A stretch of DNA of 64,000 bases, taken from positions 806,001 to 870,000 of the forward strand of contig JANATG010000012.1 of assembly GCA_029449235.1 (NCBI GenBank). The letters are read 5' to 3'. This stretch comes from Linnemannia schmuckeri. Its lineage: Eukaryota > Mortierellomycota > Mortierellomycetes > Mortierellales > Mortierellaceae. Below are positions 60,201-64,000 of the stretch, one piece after another. The first letter of the stretch is position 1. Each line of letters opens with the position of its first letter. The notes below the pieces were generated by a model, which made no database searches, had not been told where the DNA came from, and was given only the letters and a program-made list of their open reading frames with translations. The position numbers were made by a program, and so were the translations under genes.

Positions 60201-60298
60201 CTCTGGATGAAGTTGGGGGTACACTCAAAACTCGGTGGGAGCAGTTGGAGAGTGTCATTGAGGCTGCTCTCCTGGTGGAGGATCTTGGTCTTCGTTAG
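57216..60298 (+). CDS. Uncharacterised 896-aa protein
   Basis: I do not recognise this protein with confidence. Five exons: 57216-57263, 57378-58065, 58151-58208, 58294-58907, 59016-60298; phases close throughout. A conserved-looking N-terminal block (residues 17-55: GTEYLFNSGEWI, NPELVELYEYL, NVFNPLLRPRFVLPKG) is followed by a Ser/Asp/Pro-rich, probably disordered linker (about 70-225) with a basic KKPR patch. Residues about 235-330 (YFKSALDATGVEVFDMILGPLRRP, DFIAGFFYAVIL) look folded and helical. Acidic linkers and a helical C-terminal half follow, with a Ser/Thr/basic GRTRRTRGNR stretch near residue 765 and an ending rich in Glu/Leu. No signal peptide or membrane segment is seen. A nuclear genome-maintenance role (SLF2/CANIN-like) is only a guess to test. 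Confidence 0.7.
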
Positions 60299-60592
60299 AC
60301 ATGTCTTCAGTTCAAGAGTCCTATAAAGAATTGCAATTCAATTGTCGAAGGCTGTTTTCCAAGGGAAGTAACATGTTTTTAATATGAAGATACAAGGATA
60401 GACAGAAAGAAAGAAAAAAGAGGGCGAGAGAGACACCCAAGGTCTAAAGATCTACTAAGGAAAAGATGATGGGTATCCACTGTGATGTCTCATATTTGTG
60501 TTTGTCGATATTTTTTCCGCCAGTTCCGTCTGCTCCATGGCGACGACAATGATGATGTCTATCGGAGGGTGTTGTTGTGAATATATGCTAAT

Positions 60593-62151
60593 TTACAGGT
60601 TGGGCTCGAAATGGCGATGAGGATCCATGTTCTCGCCATGGATGCAGGTCTCGATGGTCTTGAACCACTCATCCTCCAGAATGCCCTCGATCGTGATCCG
60701 AGTCTCCGGATTAGGGTCAAGGATCTTCTTCATCAAATTCCTGGCGCCCATGGGCAGCTTCTCAAACGGTTCGTAGCTGTTGCTGGCGTTGGTACTCAAG
60801 AAGTGTTGATAGTTGGGGTCCTGAGCCGTGGCGGCGCGGAAGGGGATTCCCTGGTAGACCATACAATAGTAAACGATTCCACAGGCCCAGATGTCGACTC
60901 TGCGGGCATCGTATTCCTTGCTCATGAACTCTTCAGGAGCAATGTAGGGCTCGGATCCGCAAAGACCCTTGGACAGATGAGGATTCTTTTCCCAGCACAT
61001 CCTGAAGACGTCCGAGACGCCGAAATCCGTGATCTTGAGATGACCATCGCCGTCAAGGAGAAGGTTTTCGGGCTTGATGTCTCTGTGAGCGACACCCATA
61101 GAGTGGAGGTAGGCGACGCCGTGGATCAACTGCTTGAAACAGCAGTCGATCTCGACACGCGACATGTGTCCCTGCTTGATTGTGTTGTAAAGATCACCAC
61201 CACAGCAGTACTCCTATTTGAACGATAAGGAAAAAAGGGACATTAGCAAGATAAAAAATATGCAAGCCGACGGTTGAAAAATAATAAACGCCGACGTTGT
61301 ACGAAAAATACCAAACTAAATGTAATTTTGTCATCTCCTCTTACCATGACTTCACACCAGTGGTGCTGCTCATCTTGAACCAGGTCAACAGTCTCAACAA
61401 TGTTCTCGTGGTGCAGAGTAGACGAAATACAGAACTCGCTCGTCAGCTTCTTGACATATTCCTTCTCGGTCTCGTCCTTTCTGCGCTTGCGGAACTCCTT
61501 GACCGCAAAGAGTCGCTCGGAGCCATCGTCATTCTCGGACAACTTGTGGGCGAGACGGACAACGGCTGTAGCTCCCTGACCAATGTTGCCCTTGTCACAC
61601 ATTCCATATTTCTTCAAAAGCGTACAATCGGGTGCCTTCTTGGACTCGCTTCTCTCGCTACCAAAAGACGAGGCGCGACTCAGAAAGTTGAAGATGTTCT
61701 TCTTCTCCAGGGGGCTAGGAGAAGCGGTTGTCAGCAGGTAAGGGTCCTCTTCCAGGGGCGAACCATGGCTGCTACCACCGGTAGCGGCATGAAGAGGAGA
61801 AGAAGGGGGGCTAGCTGAGGCAGACTTGGGTTCGTGATGGAAAATCTTGTGCATCAGGGTCTGCTTCTTGTTGGTCACGGCGACAGGTGGGGGCTTGGGG
61901 TAGAGGGACTTCTTGAGGGCCGCAGGGGCTTCATTGCCGAGACCCGAGAGATGACCAGTTGAGGAGGTCGAGGAATCGATGGTGGGGACCTGTCGTAAGG
62001 TGTTCCAATGTTCCTCGTTGTGCAGGTAGTGTTGCTGGTGCTGCTTGGCATTGGAGTTTTGGCTGCCCTGCTGCAAGAGTGACTTTTCGGGGCGTCTTCG
62101 GACGTTGACCTCCATGGCTGGGGCCCAGTAATCGGTCGAGAAGGTCACCAT
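60593..62151 (-). CDS. SAT4: SAT4/HAL4-type Ser/Thr protein kinase
   Basis: Fungal NPR/HAL5-family kinase controlling plasma-membrane K+/nutrient transporters and salt tolerance in yeast. Two exons: 61345-62151 and 60593-61213; 475 aa. A Ser/Pro-rich N-terminal half (residues 1-175, with MHKIFHHEP) precedes the kinase domain. This has GQGATAVVRLAHK, lysine in FAVKEFRKRR, and CEVMEYCCGGDLYNTI, the family-typical hinge, created by the splice. It continues with HRDIKPENLLLD, DFGVSDVF, CGSEPYIAPEEF and VDIWACGIVYYCMVYQGIPFRAA. All catalytic residues are present. The start Met at 62151 is the first in frame; a second Met lies 12 codons on. The gene is convergent with the unknown gene (294 bp). Several paralogues exist in fungi, so the symbol denotes family. 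Confidence 0.92.
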
Positions 62152-64000
62152 TGTTGAAAGGGAATTGAGAGAGGGGGAGTAGGAGGAAAGTAATAAGATA
62201 ATACAAGGGGGGAGGGGGGAAGGCTAATATAACAAGGTGAGATGTGAATACAAGACAGATGAAAAGAAAGAAAAAACGAAACAACAATAAAAGATAGTGA
62301 TACAAGCGAACAGCAAAATGGAGGTGTAGGTAGAAGAAGGTACAAAAGTGAAGAGGTGATCCGGTCAACGGGCGGTTCTTTGGGTGCTGGTTTTCGAGTA
62401 AAGTAGAGTTGTTTTTTTGTCGTCTTTGTAGAGTGTGTGCGTGTGTGTGTTTTTTGTACTTGGCTGTTAGAACAAAGAGACAGAAAAGCGGATCTGAAGG
62501 AGAGTGGATGAAAAGGGGGGCGTTGTGTTATTGAATACGACCCCACATGCTACGACGATGTGAAAGAAAGGGTGAAAGAGTCAGGGTGGAGGAGGTGAGG
62601 GGGAGGGAGAGAGTAGAGGAGGATGGGCGAAGAAGAGGGAAGAATGAAGAACGAAGATGAAAGCGAAGAAGAAGAAGAGAAGTGAGAAAAAAAAAAAAAA
62701 AAAAAAAAAGAGGGATTAAAAGAAAGAAGAGTTGTCTCGGTGCAATTTTTTTTTTTTTCTTTTCCCGACTGGCCTGCTTCTCTGTCGAACACCATTCATT
62801 CGACTGCAGCCGAATTTAGCACTGATATGAAGGCAGGGACTCAGACTCGCCTTGTCATCGCCTGCTGTTTTCTGCTGATTATTATTGATTTCGGTCCCTG
62901 TCCCCCCTTCTGTCTTACTGAACATGTTCTATGCCTGCTTCTAAAACACAGCACATACCCACGCACATTCATCACTAATCTTATCACTCGTCCATCATCG
63001 TCCCTCATCCATAGATACAATCCACAACACTACCCTCTCGTCTTCTTCATCGTCAGTCAACTCGCTCGCTTTTCCACTCTCAACGATATCTATCTTTTTC
63101 ACTCCTCTCTTCCTGCTCCTCCCGTCCTCTCTCTCGCTCACTCACTCTCACTCTCTTTCAGTCCCATACACACACACACGCACCACTTCAATTCGTTATC
63201 TCCTTCACTCTAAAGCACAAATAAAAAAAGTGAGGCATTTTTCATCAACTCTAAAAAAAAAATTCTTTTGTGCTCCTTCCATCGCACATGGAGCACCGCC
63301 TGGCCTGCTGTTGTCCCTCTGTCCACACACACTCCCTCTGTCTGTGTCCAAAAAGATACAATACTCCATCCATGAGAAAGTAAAAAAAGAAAAAGAAAAA
63401 AATTGGGTAACAGCTCGCCTCTCTCTATCTCTCTCGCTTTTTCTTCCCGTTTGTCCCTCGTCCCTTACCACTCTCTCTCTCTCTGATTTCGTCTCGATCG
63501 AGCCACCTATGACCCACTCTCCCACGTTTGTATTCTCAAAAGCCTGGCTTTTTGATTTTTTTTCGTAATTGTGTGTTTTGTCGCTGGAATGAATTAGGTA
63601 CGAAATAAACGCCGTGGGCTATTTTCAACCACGATCATTCGCATCACGCACAAAAGAACGAAAGAAAAAAAAAATATGACACCCCGTCAACGCCTATGAC
63701 ATGCTACGGTAGTTCCAAACGTACAATATCAAGGCTTGAGTATCCCACTTTGCCCAAAAACGCCAATCCTTCTCTTCCGCCCACTCTCACTTTCCTTGTC
63801 ATACCTTGTCATGCCACATCTTTTTTTTTTTTTGCTCGGTGACTCTATGGATGTTGGTGTCAATTGTTCAGTTGTGTCTGCAAAGGGGTTGATTTGGAGT
63901 CGTCCTTCATCATCAATCAAACCACAAAATAGCGCAACGCAAGCAGGCAAGTCATGCAGCTCACAAATAAGAAAGGAAAAGAACGAAAAATATCCAAAAT
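62152..64000. promoter_or_regulatory. SAT4 promoter/leader and right-hand gene-free end
   Basis: About 62155-62700 is purine-rich on plus (pyrimidine-rich sense leader for the kinase gene) and ends in an A23 run (62687-62709). About 62960-63200 and 63410-63500 are pyrimidine-rich on plus, like the leaders of plus-strand genes here, so a plus-strand gene may start beyond the window. No exon is seen before 64000. Confidence 0.45.
62687..62709. repeat. A23 homopolymer
   Basis: Twenty-three A on plus upstream of the SAT4-type gene, followed 37 nt later by a T14 run (62747-62760). Confidence 0.85.

Noticed and set aside
1..64000. Mobile element, CRISPR array, tRNA, rRNA or viral insertion
   Set aside because: I saw no transposase/reverse-transcriptase blocks, terminal repeats, regularly spaced repeats or tRNA T-loop with matching stems. 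A tRNAscan-SE and RepeatMasker run would be decisive.

Overview
The window is nuclear DNA of a filamentous fungus. The genes carry many short spliceosomal introns (GTAAGT-like donors, CTAAC-like branch points, TAG/CAG acceptors). Their products include fungal families (DUF1776, SAT4/HAL4-type kinases, ATG18, GYP5-type RabGAP). Intron density, low-complexity inserts inside conserved enzymes, and a YTHDC1-like SR-rich YTH protein suggest an early-diverging lineage, plausibly Mortierellomycotina. That placement is inference; no phylogeny was run. I see no tRNA, rRNA, CRISPR array or mobile element.

Layout: positions 1-10.9 kb show no supportable gene. From 10.9 to 27.6 kb there are THOC1 (-), a YTH-domain reader (+), BCP1 (-), a mitochondrial BCKDK/PDK-type kinase (-) and a GYP5-type TBC RabGAP (-). 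A gene-poor stretch (27.6-32.3 kb) follows. Then come the RagC-type GTPase GTR2 (-) and an alkaline ceramidase (-), another gap, a DUF1776 pseudo-SDR (+), a CaMKI-type kinase (-), an OB/CCCH/methyltransferase fusion (-), NDC80 (-), ATG18 (-), a long-chain acyl-CoA synthetase (+), TRAX (-), an unrecognised 896-aa protein (+) and a SAT4/HAL4 kinase (-). The last 1.8 kb has no gene. Sixteen genes were reconstructed exon by exon. In every model the phases close, and for recognised families the conserved blocks join across the splices.

Shared themes: several products act on RNA (THOC1 in mRNA export, the YTH reader, the CCCH methyltransferase, TRAX of the C3PO nuclease). THOC1 and the YTH reader are divergent across 487 bp, as are TRAX and the unknown protein (189 bp) and ATG18 and the acyl-CoA synthetase (743 bp). 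GTR2 (TORC1 amino-acid signalling) and ATG18 (autophagy) belong to one nutrient-response axis but lie about 15 kb apart. Upstream of many genes the coding strand is strongly pyrimidine-rich, which looks like a promoter/leader signature of this genome.

The best candidates for something undescribed are the OB-CCCH-methyltransferase fusion, the large bipartite SR YTH reader with its THOC1 partner promoter, and the unknown protein beside TRAX.
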